Part shown: one piece after another, positions 24,167 to 31,672 of the stretch
Numbering within the stretch: position 1 is the first letter of the stretch
Layout: the number at the start of each line of letters is the position of its first letter
Assembly (NCBI GenBank): GCA_002372175.1
Contig: DFIS01000051.1
Coordinates: 1-31,672, forward strand
DNA from: Solobacterium sp. UBA3691
GTDB lineage: Bacteria > Bacillota_I > Bacilli_A > Erysipelotrichales > Erysipelotrichaceae
DNA: 31,672 nt
Reading direction: 5' to 3'
Position numbers and translations under genes: made by a program
The notes under the pieces: generated by a model
Database searches by the model: none
What the model saw: only the letters and a program-made list of their open reading frames with translations
Told to the model about the DNA's origin: nothing

Positions 24167-24961
24167 ATGGTCGAACTGGTCAAGATGATCATCGCATGGA
24201 TCTATGCTGTACTGGGTATAACAGGCAGACGTTTTCGGCGTACATACAGTGATCCGAATGTGATCAGGATCGTGAATTACCACCGCACACCGGCAAATGA
24301 ACTGAAGACATTTGCGAAGCAGCTGCGCTGGTACCGGAAAGTGTTTGTGAACATTGATTATGAACAGTTTGAAAAGTTCATGAACGGGGAGCTGACACTG
24401 GAAAAGCCGGGTGTGATCCTGACCTTTGATGATGGTCTGTTAAACAACTATGAACAGGCGCTGCCTTTACTGGAGAGATACGGGTTTACCGGGTGGTTCA
24501 TGGTCTCTGCCGGCAATGCGGACGGTGTCGAGTATATGACCTATGAGAATATGCAGGATCTGCTTCGAAGAGGACATGTGATCGGCTGTCATACTTTTAC
24601 GCATCACCGCATGGATGAAGCAGATACCGAAGAGATCCTTGAAAAGGAGATCACGGAGGCAGGCATGCTGCTGGAGGATATGCTGGGTAAGAAGACGGAT
24701 ATCTTCTGCTGGTGCGGCGGTGAAGAGAATACATATACAGCAAAGGCTGAAGAGAAGATCGAACAGTCATACAAGTACGGATTCATGACCAACAGTGATC
24801 TTGTGCATCCGGATACCGACAGATATCATCTGCAGAGGACAAATGTCGAAGCGAGATGGCCTCTGTCTCTGGCACAGTTCCAGCTGGCAGGCTTCATGGA
24901 TGATATGTACAAGGAGAAACGTGAACGCGTCAATGCATTAACTGCACGGGAGGCAGAATGA
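24167..24961 (+). CDS. Polysaccharide deacetylase (NodB-homology)
   Basis: 264 residues from ATG 24167; a GTG two codons upstream is an alternative, but the -10 box almost abuts it. NodB-type metal-dependent carbohydrate esterase: TFDDG (86-90) gives the catalytic and metal aspartates, and HTFTH (His142 to His146) the two metal histidines. IGCH precedes them. Residues 7-20 are hydrophobic (MIIAWIYAVLGITG), which could be a short membrane anchor, but no cleavable signal is obvious, so location is uncertain. Likely removes N-acetyl groups from a glycan or its precursor, leaving free amines. It is placed between the CapE-like and CapF-like genes and overlaps the latter by four bases. Confidence 0.88.
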   Translation: MVELVKMIIAWIYAVLGITGRRFRRTYSDPNVIRIVNYHRTPANELKTFAKQLRWYRKVFVNIDYEQFEKFMNGELTLEKPGVILTFDDGLLNNYEQALPLLERYGFTGWFMVSAGNADGVEYMTYENMQDLLRRGHVIGCHTFTHHRMDEADTEEILEKEITEAGMLLEDMLGKKTDIFCWCGGEENTYTAKAEEKIEQSYKYGFMTNSDLVHPDTDRYHLQRTNVEARWPLSLAQFQLAGFMDDMYKEKRERVNALTAREAE

Positions 24962-26157
24962 AGATACTGATCACAGGCGCCGGCGGTTTTGTCGGTAAGA
25001 ACCTGACCGAGAATCTGAAGAATATCCAAAGCGGAAAGAACCGCACAAGACCGGGTCTGAAGATCGATGAGATCTATGAATATGATCTTGGCTCAACTGC
25101 GGAACAGCTGCAGACATACTGCGAACAGGCAGACTTTGTCTTTCATCTGGCAGGGGTAAATCGTACCAGCGATCCCTCCGAGTATATGAGCGGCAATTAC
25201 GGCTTCTCATCGGTGCTGCTGAATACACTGGAACAGTGCGGGAATAAAGCAGGTGTGATGCTGTCGAGTTCGGTGCAGGCAGCGCTGACGGGCAGGTTTG
25301 CCGGGTCTGTCTACGGAGAATCCAAACTGGCCGGGGAAGAGCTGTTCTTTGCATATGCGAAGCGTACAGGGGCACCGGTATATGTCTACCGTTTCCCGAA
25401 TCTTTTCGGCAAGTGGTGCCGTCCCAACTACAACAGTGCCGTAGCGACATTCTGCCACAATACCGCCAATGATCTGCCGATCACCGTCAATGACCGCAGC
25501 ACTGAGCTGGAACTGCTGTATATCGATGATCTGATCGAAGAGATGCTGGATCTTCTGGAAGGGAAGGAACATCACTGCATCTATGACGGCGTGAATGCTG
25601 TGGCACAGGCAGACGGCAGATACTGTTATGCACCGGTGACACACCATGTGACACTTGGGGAGATCGCTGATCTGCTGCAGGAATTCAAGGATCAGCCGAA
25701 GACTCTCGTTGTGCCGGAGATCCCGGCAGGATCATTTGCCAAAAAGCTCTACAGCACATATTTATCGTATCTTCCGGAAGACAGGACGATATTTGATCTG
25801 AAGACCAACAGTGACCAGAGAGGCAGCTTTACGGAGCTTCTGAAGACCGTCAGCGGCGGTCAGTTCTCGGTGAATATCTCGAAACCGGGCATCACCAAGG
25901 GACAGCACTGGCATAATACCAAATGGGAGTTCTTTATCGTTGTTAAGGGACATGCGCTGATTGAAGAAAGAAAGATCGGCACAGACGAAGTCAGACGCTT
26001 TGAAGTAAGCGGTGAACACATCCAGGCAGTGATGATGCTGCCGGGATATACGCATAACATCATCAATCTTTCCGATACGGAAGAACTGATCACGCTGATG
26101 TGGGCAAACGAACAGTTTGATCCCGGTCATCCGGATACATATTACGAAGAGGTATAA
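24958..26157 (+). CDS. capF: CapF-like UDP-2-acetamido-2,6-dideoxy-hexulose reductase with C-terminal cupin
   Basis: 399 residues in two domains. Residues 1 to about 260 are a short-chain dehydrogenase: ITGAGGFVGKN binds the cofactor and Tyr119-x3-Lys123 (VYGESKLAGEE) is catalytic. Residues about 275-399 are a cupin with GQHWHNTKWEFF, whose histidines bind metal in CapF, and MLPGYTHNI. The known family reaction takes the CapE product, epimerised by the cupin, to UDP-2-acetamido-2,6-dideoxy-L-talose. A CapG-like 2-epimerase that would finish UDP-L-FucNAc is not in the window. Coupled to the deacetylase by an ATGA overlap; next gene starts at once. Confidence 0.92.
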   Translation: MKILITGAGGFVGKNLTENLKNIQSGKNRTRPGLKIDEIYEYDLGSTAEQLQTYCEQADFVFHLAGVNRTSDPSEYMSGNYGFSSVLLNTLEQCGNKAGVMLSSSVQAALTGRFAGSVYGESKLAGEELFFAYAKRTGAPVYVYRFPNLFGKWCRPNYNSAVATFCHNTANDLPITVNDRSTELELLYIDDLIEEMLDLLEGKEHHCIYDGVNAVAQADGRYCYAPVTHHVTLGEIADLLQEFKDQPKTLVVPEIPAGSFAKKLYSTYLSYLPEDRTIFDLKTNSDQRGSFTELLKTVSGGQFSVNISKPGITKGQHWHNTKWEFFIVVKGHALIEERKIGTDEVRRFEVSGEHIQAVMMLPGYTHNIINLSDTEELITLMWANEQFDPGHPDTYYEEV

Positions 26158-27345
26158 GTGAAGATCGCATTTATCAACAGTGTAGCAGGATTCGGCAGCA
26201 CCGGCAGACTGGTATATTACCTGTCAAAGACCGAAGGTGTGACATCCCGGATCTATTACGGCCGCAAGAAGAATATGACCGATGCGGATGTTTTCCGCAT
26301 GACTTCTTTCTTCGGCAATGTCTGCCATGCCCTGGCTACCTACACGATGGATGCCCACGGTTTTGCCAATAAACACGAGACAGAGAAGATGCTGAAGGAT
26401 CTGCGGGAATTTAACCCGGATCTTGTCCATCTGCATAACCTGCATGGCTACTACCTGAACGTTGAAACACTGTTCAGGGGACTGAAGGAACTGGGTGTAC
26501 CGGTGATCTGGACGTTCCATGACTGCTGGCCGATGACCGGACACTGTGCGCACTATGATTCGCTGAAATGCATGAAGTGGCAGAGCGGATGTGAAAACTG
26601 TCCGGCTCTTTCGCGTTATCCGGTGACCTGGAACGGCAGGCATGTCAGGGAAAACTATGAAAAGAAGAAGAGGATCTTTACCTCTCTTGATGATCTGACG
26701 ATCGTTACCCCGAGTCAGTGGCTGGCTGATCAGGTAAAGCAGTCATATCTGAAGGATATCGACACAAGAGTGATCCATAACGGTATCGATCTTTCGGTAT
26801 TCAGACCAACAGAGAATGATTTCAAGAAGATGTTCATGATCGAGAATAAGTTCCTGATCATGACTGCTGCCAGTGTATGGACACATGAGAAGGGTCTTCA
26901 TGATCTTGTGCAGTTCAGCCGGATGCTTAGGGATGATGAGTGTCTTGCCATCGTCGGCATCCGTGATGATCAGAAGGAGATGTTTCCGCACAGTACGATC
27001 ACGATCACCAGAACCAACAGCCAGAAGGAAATGGCAGAGATGTATACGGCAGCTGATGTACTGCTGAATCCTACACTGGAGGATACATTCCCGACCGTAA
27101 ACATGGAAGCTCTGGCCTGCGGCACCCCGGTCATCACATACAATACCGGAGGTTCCCCGGAGATCCGTGACGAGAAGACAGGCATTGTCGTAAAGAAGGG
27201 CAGTCTCTCCGGTCTGCGCGAAGCACTCGATCAGCTGCGTGAGCATCCCTTCACAGCTGAAGACTGTATCGACCGCGCAAAGCAGTTTACGTACAGCCGG
27301 ATGCTTGAGGAATATGCTCAGCTGTACAGGGAGAAGACAGCATGA
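26158..27345 (+). CDS. GT4 family glycosyltransferase
   Basis: 395 residues from GTG 26158, immediately after the previous TAA, with AGAGG upstream. GT-B fold: KIAFINSVAGFGSTGRLVYY at the start, the cysteine-rich WTFHDCWPMTGHCAHYD and CENCP region (about residues 119-155) common to one GT4 subfamily, and the donor motif EDTFPTVNMEALACGTPV near residues 307-324. It acts on the same repeat unit as the L-sugar genes beside it, perhaps transferring that sugar; this is inferred from position only. Overlaps the next GT4 by four bases. Confidence 0.9.
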   Translation: MKIAFINSVAGFGSTGRLVYYLSKTEGVTSRIYYGRKKNMTDADVFRMTSFFGNVCHALATYTMDAHGFANKHETEKMLKDLREFNPDLVHLHNLHGYYLNVETLFRGLKELGVPVIWTFHDCWPMTGHCAHYDSLKCMKWQSGCENCPALSRYPVTWNGRHVRENYEKKKRIFTSLDDLTIVTPSQWLADQVKQSYLKDIDTRVIHNGIDLSVFRPTENDFKKMFMIENKFLIMTAASVWTHEKGLHDLVQFSRMLRDDECLAIVGIRDDQKEMFPHSTITITRTNSQKEMAEMYTAADVLLNPTLEDTFPTVNMEALACGTPVITYNTGGSPEIRDEKTGIVVKKGSLSGLREALDQLREHPFTAEDCIDRAKQFTYSRMLEEYAQLYREKTA

Positions 27346-28430
27346 AAAAGAAGAAAGTATGCTGGATAAGCAATACTCCGTCTCCGTACAAGGTTGCCTT
27401 CATGAACCTGCTCGGTGAGAAGACGGAACTGCTGTGTCTGTTTGAAAAACACTCGGAAAGTGACCGTGAGAGTTCCTGGTATGACTATGAGACCAGGAAT
27501 TTTCGGGCTGTATATCTGGAAAACGGCAATACCCGAAAAGAGATCAGGAAAGCTGCTCTTGAGTGTGATCTGCTGATCAACTCCGATTACTCCAATCCGG
27601 TCTGTATGTACGCTTCATGGGTCTTCCGCAGAAGACACAAGAAGGTATGCATACATGCGGACGGGGGTCTTGCGGTACCGAGAGGACTGATCGACCGGGT
27701 GATCTCCTTCGTCATGAAGAAAGCAGATTTCTACCTCAGTTCAGGTCTTGAAGTAAACAAGTACTTTGCCTATTACGGGATTCCGGAAGAAAAGATCCGT
27801 CTGTACCGGTTTGCGGACATGAATGATGCCGAACTGAAGAAGGCCGCAGAGATGTCTCTGGAGAAGCAGAAATACCGCAAAGCCTGTGAATATACAGAAG
27901 ATGTGATCTTCCTCTATGTCGGACAGCAGATCCCGCGCAAGGGCATTGATATCCTCGTACAGGCGGCGAAAGACCTGCCGGAGAATATCGGTGTATGGAT
28001 CATCGGCGGCAAGCCCGAGGAACATGTTTCCGCATATGTGCAGGAACATGGTCTTTCGCATGTGCACTTCCTGCCGTTTATGAGCAAATATGATCTTTAT
28101 GAATACTATGCCGGAGCCGATGTTTTCGTACTGCCGACAAGATATGATATCTGGGGTCTGGTGGTCAACGAAGCGATGGCTTTCGGGCTGCCGGTGATCT
28201 CCACCAACCGCTGTGTGGCGGCCCTGGAACTCAACCGCGACAGTGACAGTATGATCATCACCGAAGCCGAGGATGTACAGGCGCTGCATGAAGCGATCCT
28301 GCGTCTTTCCGGGGATGCTGAAGGACGTCAGAGGATGGGCAGGCAGGCACTTGCCAGGATATCCGAATACAGCCTGGAGAACATGCGTGATGACTTTGTC
28401 AGGGTACTGAACGAAGAACAGTCCGCATAA
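27342..28430 (+). CDS. GT4 family glycosyltransferase
   Basis: 362 residues. The N-terminal domain starts with VCWISNTPSPYKVAFMNLL, and the C-terminal domain has LYVGQQIPRKGIDILVQA and DIWGLVVNEAMAFGLPVIS. In the donor-site EX7E motif the first Glu is Asp (Asp269) while Glu277 is kept, a variation in an otherwise normal enzyme. It is the last glycosyltransferase of the locus, 11 bases before the MBOAT gene. Sugar specificity not predictable. Confidence 0.88.
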   Translation: MKKKKVCWISNTPSPYKVAFMNLLGEKTELLCLFEKHSESDRESSWYDYETRNFRAVYLENGNTRKEIRKAALECDLLINSDYSNPVCMYASWVFRRRHKKVCIHADGGLAVPRGLIDRVISFVMKKADFYLSSGLEVNKYFAYYGIPEEKIRLYRFADMNDAELKKAAEMSLEKQKYRKACEYTEDVIFLYVGQQIPRKGIDILVQAAKDLPENIGVWIIGGKPEEHVSAYVQEHGLSHVHFLPFMSKYDLYEYYAGADVFVLPTRYDIWGLVVNEAMAFGLPVISTNRCVAALELNRDSDSMIITEAEDVQALHEAILRLSGDAEGRQRMGRQALARISEYSLENMRDDFVRVLNEEQSA

Positions 28431-28441
28431 AGGAGTGAAGG

Positions 28442-29851
28442 ATGAGCTATACTTCCTGGACATATTATGCAATGATCGCATTACTGCTGCCGGTGTATTA
28501 TCTTCTGCCGAAGAAGCTTCGCTGGCTGGTGCTGCTGGCAGGCAGTATGCTTTTTTATGCGGCAATTCTCTCACATCCGCTGCAGGCTGTGATCCTCATA
28601 CTGACGATCCTGATCAGTTATGTTTCAGCGGCAGTCATAGGCAAGAAGGTACGCTCGAAGAATATCGTGATGCGCAGATCTCTGCTGGCCGCCGGCATCC
28701 TGCTGTCGGCTCTGCCTCTGCTGATCTGGCGCAGTATTCTGTTTTTCTCTCCGGGCAGGCAGTCGCTGATCATCCCCGCGGGTATATCCTTTTACACGCT
28801 GCAGATCATTGCCTACCTGACAGATATCCACAAAGGGAAGATCAGAGCCGAGCGCAATCTTCTGAAGTATGCACTGTTTATCTCGTACTTTCCGCAGATC
28901 ATCCAGGGTCCCATACCAAGGTATGAACAGCTCTCAAAAGCACTGTTTGCCGGTCATGATCTGAAGGAAGAGAACCTGATCGGAGGTATGCAGCTGGTGG
29001 TCTGGGGCTTCTTCCTGAAGCTGATGATTGCTGACAGAGCAGCACTCTATGTTAATACGGTCTTTGCGTCATATACCGAACATACCGGTCTCTATATCCT
29101 GTTGGCCGGGATCCTGTACAGTCTTCAGCTGTATACGGATTTCCTGTCCTGTACGGTGCTTGCCCAGGGTGTATCACAGCTCTTCGGCATACGTCTGGCA
29201 GAGAACTTTGATCACCCGTATTTTGCGGATTCGGTGCGTGCATTCTGGCGCAGATGGCATATCTCTCTCAGCAGCTGGCTCAGAGACTATATCTATATCC
29301 CGCTTGGCGGCAGCCGCCGGGGGAAGGGACGCAGATATCTGAATATCCTCGCTGTCTTTCTGGTCAGCGGACTCTGGCATGGGGCAGGGATGAAATACAT
29401 TGTCTGGGGCATGATCCACGGTGTATCGCAGATCATTGAAGATATCTGTGAACCGGGAGGGAAGAAGATCCTGCCCGGCTTCCTGCGCCGTATTCTGACA
29501 CTGATCATAGTCATGCTGGGATGGATCATCTTCCGGGCAGATACCCTGAAAGACGGCATCCGGATGATCGGACTGCTGTTTACGGGCATCCTGCGTGATC
29601 CGCTGCAGACTTCTGCATTATTCAGCCTCGGCATCAACAGACGTGAATGTATTGTTCTGGTCATGTCTGTACTGATCCTGTGGCTTGTCAGCTTCCTGCA
29701 GGAAAAAGGCATACAGATCCGCAAATGGATCAATGCCCGGCATTTCCTCATCCGCTGGGTTCTCTGCCTGCTGTGCATCTGGCTGATCTGGATCTGCGGT
29801 GCCTACGGCAGCGGATTTAACACGGCAGACTTTATCTACGGAGGTTTCTGA
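28442..29851 (+). CDS. MBOAT family O-acyltransferase (AlgI/DltB-like)
   Basis: 469-residue membrane protein with about ten to eleven helices. MBOAT hallmarks are GISFYTLQIIAYLTD, YFPQIIQGPIPRY, RRWHISLSSWLRDYIYIPLG, and the invariant active-site histidine in SGLWHGAG (His313). These proteins pass an acyl group, usually acetyl, across the membrane to a partner that puts it on a polysaccharide. AAGGAG is 6 bases before ATG 28442. The next gene, overlapping by one base, is the expected SGNH-type partner. Together they form an AlgI-AlgJ or PatA-PatB-like pair. Confidence 0.93.
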   Translation: MSYTSWTYYAMIALLLPVYYLLPKKLRWLVLLAGSMLFYAAILSHPLQAVILILTILISYVSAAVIGKKVRSKNIVMRRSLLAAGILLSALPLLIWRSILFFSPGRQSLIIPAGISFYTLQIIAYLTDIHKGKIRAERNLLKYALFISYFPQIIQGPIPRYEQLSKALFAGHDLKEENLIGGMQLVVWGFFLKLMIADRAALYVNTVFASYTEHTGLYILLAGILYSLQLYTDFLSCTVLAQGVSQLFGIRLAENFDHPYFADSVRAFWRRWHISLSSWLRDYIYIPLGGSRRGKGRRYLNILAVFLVSGLWHGAGMKYIVWGMIHGVSQIIEDICEPGGKKILPGFLRRILTLIIVMLGWIIFRADTLKDGIRMIGLLFTGILRDPLQTSALFSLGINRRECIVLVMSVLILWLVSFLQEKGIQIRKWINARHFLIRWVLCLLCIWLIWICGAYGSGFNTADFIYGGF

Positions 29852-31293
29852 TGAAGAAAGTGATCCTGTTTATCGTTAGATCGATCCTGTTTATCAGTAT
29901 TCTGCTGGTATCTCTTTTCGGTATCAACGAGATCCTTCTGCCGAAGTATACACTGCGCAATTCCAGCTGGCCCACCACGTCCACATATAAGGGTTTCTAC
30001 AAGATGAAGAGAGATACCGTAGATGTCCTGTTCATCGGTTCCAGTACGGTAGTGAATGCGTTCATTCCGCAGGAGATCTATAACGAGTACGGTATCCGAA
30101 GCTATAACCTCGGCAGTGAACAGCAGTCCCTGTTTCTGAGTTATTACTGGCTGAAGGAGGCACTTCGCTTTCAGACACCTTCGGTCGTTGTTCTCGATAC
30201 CCGTTTCCTGTATAACGTGCATCCGGAGTATCCAATCAATACATCGGAGGGTCTGACCCGCAAGTGTCTCGATCCCATGCGTTTTTCGGCAGTGAAGCGG
30301 GAAGCTGTACGCGAAGTATGCGCTCTGGATCCGGAACAGACGGAACGCAGTTATTATCTGACCAATCTGCGCTATCATGACCGCTGGTCCTCACTGACAG
30401 CTGCAGATCTGGACTTCTCCTATGCGGAATCCCCGCTGAAAGGATACGGACCGATCATGGGTCTCGGACCGGAGAGCTATGAGCCATTTACGGAACAGGA
30501 TCCGGATGCCTGGATGGAGTATCCGGAGAGGATGATGGAATACCTGCAGAAGATCACGGATCTCTGCAGGGAAGAAGGCATTCGGCTGGTGCTCGTCAGT
30601 CTGCCCGGAAATGAGATGGATGATGCCGCAAACAATGTGCACAAGGCTTTTGCGGAAGAAAACAATGTTGATTATTACAATCTCTGCAGTAAGCAGTACT
30701 ATGAAGAGATCGGAGCGGTACTTCCTGAAGAAAACGCTGTCGGGCATGAGAATGTCAGAGGCGCCGCAAAGACAAGCAGGTTTATCGGCAGACTCCTGCA
30801 GGATATCTATCATGTGCCGGCAGTAAAAGATGACCAGTACGAACAGACAAAAGACTTCTATGAAGAAGTGAAAAAGAGCTCTGAACAGACGACGATCACC
30901 GATCCTGTAAAATATCTGCAGGAACTGGATACGGACCGTTTTACCGTCTTTATCTGCGGCAGGGGCAGTCTGAATTCACTGCCGGATGAGCTGTCAGAGG
31001 CCATGCGGGATCTTGGGACAGAAGAGATCTTTACAGCTTCCGCCAATGACGCATACTTTGCGCTGATCCACGCCGGAGAGGTGCAGGAGAAGACGGGAGA
31101 GAAGCTGGAAACGTCAGGCAAATTCGACAGCCGCAGATCTTCCTATACTTTGCAGTGCAATGATCTCTGCAAACTTACGGTCAACGGTAAAAAGTATGCC
31201 GGCGGCGATGGTCTGCAGGTCATTGTCTATGATATGAATCTCGGCAAAGTAATTGATGATACCGTAATACAGCAGGGGGAAGTCGTCAGATAA
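29851..31293 (+). CDS. SGNH-like O-acyltransferase partner with C-terminal ILEI-like domain
   Basis: 480 residues. An N-terminal helix (residues 4-25) anchors it, with the rest outside the cell. Residues about 55-315 look like an SGNH esterase fold: FIGSSTVVNAF (Ser65 as nucleophile) and GHENVRGAAKTSRF (His299). The Asp usually three residues before that His is not obvious. It should take the acyl group from the MBOAT protein and place it on the glycan. Residues about 350-475 form a further domain (FTVFICGRGSLN, a NDAYFALI strand, VNGKKYAGGDGLQVIVYD) that resembles the interleukin-like EMT inducer fold seen in surface-glycan proteins; this is a tentative match. GGAGG lies 6 bases upstream of the start. 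Confidence 0.82.
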   Translation: MKKVILFIVRSILFISILLVSLFGINEILLPKYTLRNSSWPTTSTYKGFYKMKRDTVDVLFIGSSTVVNAFIPQEIYNEYGIRSYNLGSEQQSLFLSYYWLKEALRFQTPSVVVLDTRFLYNVHPEYPINTSEGLTRKCLDPMRFSAVKREAVREVCALDPEQTERSYYLTNLRYHDRWSSLTAADLDFSYAESPLKGYGPIMGLGPESYEPFTEQDPDAWMEYPERMMEYLQKITDLCREEGIRLVLVSLPGNEMDDAANNVHKAFAEENNVDYYNLCSKQYYEEIGAVLPEENAVGHENVRGAAKTSRFIGRLLQDIYHVPAVKDDQYEQTKDFYEEVKKSSEQTTITDPVKYLQELDTDRFTVFICGRGSLNSLPDELSEAMRDLGTEEIFTASANDAYFALIHAGEVQEKTGEKLETSGKFDSRRSSYTLQCNDLCKLTVNGKKYAGGDGLQVIVYDMNLGKVIDDTVIQQGEVVR

Positions 31294-31349
31294 GCATGTC
31301 CGGGCGAGGATCTCACTGTTCATACAGTCAGAAAAGAAGAGATTCCATG

Positions 31350-31372
31350 AAAAAGCACCCTGTTCAGGTGCT
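31350..31372 (-). terminator. Intrinsic terminator of the glutaredoxin gene
   Basis: On the minus strand AGCACC pairs with GGTGCT (plus 31367-31372 and 31354-31359) around a 7-base loop, followed by TTTTT. The left arm overlaps the stop codon of the gene. Seen from the plus strand no T-run follows, so it is not a clear end for the polysaccharide genes. The 56 bases between 31294 and 31349 hold only a weak 5-bp hairpin (31315-31328). Confidence 0.7.
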
Positions 31373-31646
31373 AGAGAGCAGCGCGGAGAACTTTCTCTAC
31401 GCTGTTTTTACATTCTTCGTATGATTCTCCGGGGTGTGCTTCGTACTGTTTCTCCTTACCGAAGAAGAATGCCGGCACGTAGTAGTAATCGTAAGCGTCT
31501 GCGGTAACGGGATCTTCACGCTCTTCGATCCACTTCAGCTCGATATCCTTGAATTCCGGATATGTACTCTGCAGTTCTGCCAGGGCTTTTCTGGCCTGTG
31601 CACAGTAGGGACATCCGTTCAGATGGAATACAGTGATCTCTTTCAT
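31371..31646 (-). CDS. Small glutaredoxin-like protein
   Basis: 91 residues, thioredoxin fold. The N-terminal CPYC active site (FHLNGCPYCAQARKAL) is the classical dithiol glutaredoxin motif, and YYVPAFFFG supplies the cis-Pro loop. It reduces disulfides in the cytoplasm using a thiol donor not visible here. The ribosome site AGG lies 7 bases before ATG 31646. It is convergent with the polysaccharide genes and shows no functional link to them, so it probably marks the edge of the locus. Confidence 0.9.
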   Translation of the reverse strand: MKEITVFHLNGCPYCAQARKALAELQSTYPEFKDIELKWIEEREDPVTADAYDYYYVPAFFFGKEKQYEAHPGESYEECKNSVEKVLRAAL

Positions 31647-31672
31647 TCTTATACCTGCCTTTGTATAAATTA

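Noticed and set aside
31315..31328. Hairpin ACTGT-TCAT-ACAGT as terminator for the plus-strand operon
   Set aside because: The stem is only 5 bp and no T-run follows on the plus strand.
1..31672. High frequency of GATC throughout
   Set aside because: It follows from frequent Ile (ATC) and Asp/Leu codon pairs in coding frames, with no clustering that would suggest an origin or a methylation-regulated site.
1..31672. Mobile elements, CRISPR arrays, tRNA or riboswitches
   Set aside because: I saw no transposase or integrase motifs, no spaced direct repeats, no cloverleaf sequences, and gaps between genes are too short for known riboswitches.

Overview
The window is a dense cell-surface polysaccharide locus from a low-to-mid-GC Gram-positive bacterium. 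The Bacillota-like signs are strong AAGGAG/GGAGG ribosome sites, TATAAT and TGnTATAAT promoters, ATGA/TAATG start-stop overlaps, and the mix of capsule and exopolysaccharide families. An Erysipelotrichia-like or Clostridia-like host is my guess; no rRNA or housekeeping marker is present to settle it. I see no tRNA, rRNA, CRISPR array, transposase or attachment site, and no gene-free stretch longer than about 80 bases. Twenty-four protein genes are supported; 22 lie on the plus strand.

Layout. (1) 1-4548: a 5'-truncated DegT-family sugar aminotransferase, a PglC-like initiating phosphoglycosyltransferase, a sulfotransferase-like protein and a first Wzx-type flippase, closed by a weak terminator. 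(2) 4555-11595: a new promoter drives a phosphonate block. It holds a cytidylyltransferase-PEP mutase fusion, a free cytidylyltransferase of the same family, a phosphonopyruvate decarboxylase and a VioA-like transaminase, followed by a hexapeptide acetyltransferase, a GT2-like glycosyltransferase and a multi-pass membrane protein. (3) 11592-12635: one glycosyltransferase on the minus strand, whose 3' end overlaps its convergent neighbour. (4) 12697-17177: a GT4 enzyme, an acyltransferase-3 protein, a GT2 enzyme and a puzzling protein with a ParB/Srx-like motif plus a nucleotidyltransferase-like motif. (5) 17216-23005: a Wzy polymerase fused to a glycosyltransferase, a second flippase and two more glycosyltransferases. 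(6) 23063-31293: CapE-like and CapF-like enzymes for a 2-acetamido-2,6-dideoxy-L-sugar around a polysaccharide deacetylase, two GT4 enzymes, and an MBOAT O-acyltransferase with its SGNH partner. (7) 31371-31646, minus strand: a small glutaredoxin, unrelated to the pathway, with its own terminator.

How the genes could work together (inference). The phosphoglycosyltransferase loads a first sugar-phosphate onto undecaprenyl phosphate at the inner membrane face. The glycosyltransferases extend it, flippases export it and the Wzy fusion polymerises it. PEP mutase and phosphonopyruvate decarboxylase would make phosphonoacetaldehyde, which could be aminated to 2-aminoethylphosphonate and activated with CTP by one or both cytidylyltransferase domains to decorate the glycan. 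Acyltransferases and possibly a sulfotransferase add further groups. The most interesting system is therefore a predicted phosphonate-decorated, perhaps also sulfated and acylated, surface polysaccharide. The step that transfers the phosphonate is not recognisable; the ParB/Srx-NTase protein and the sulfotransferase-like protein are unexplained genes that deserve a look for it.
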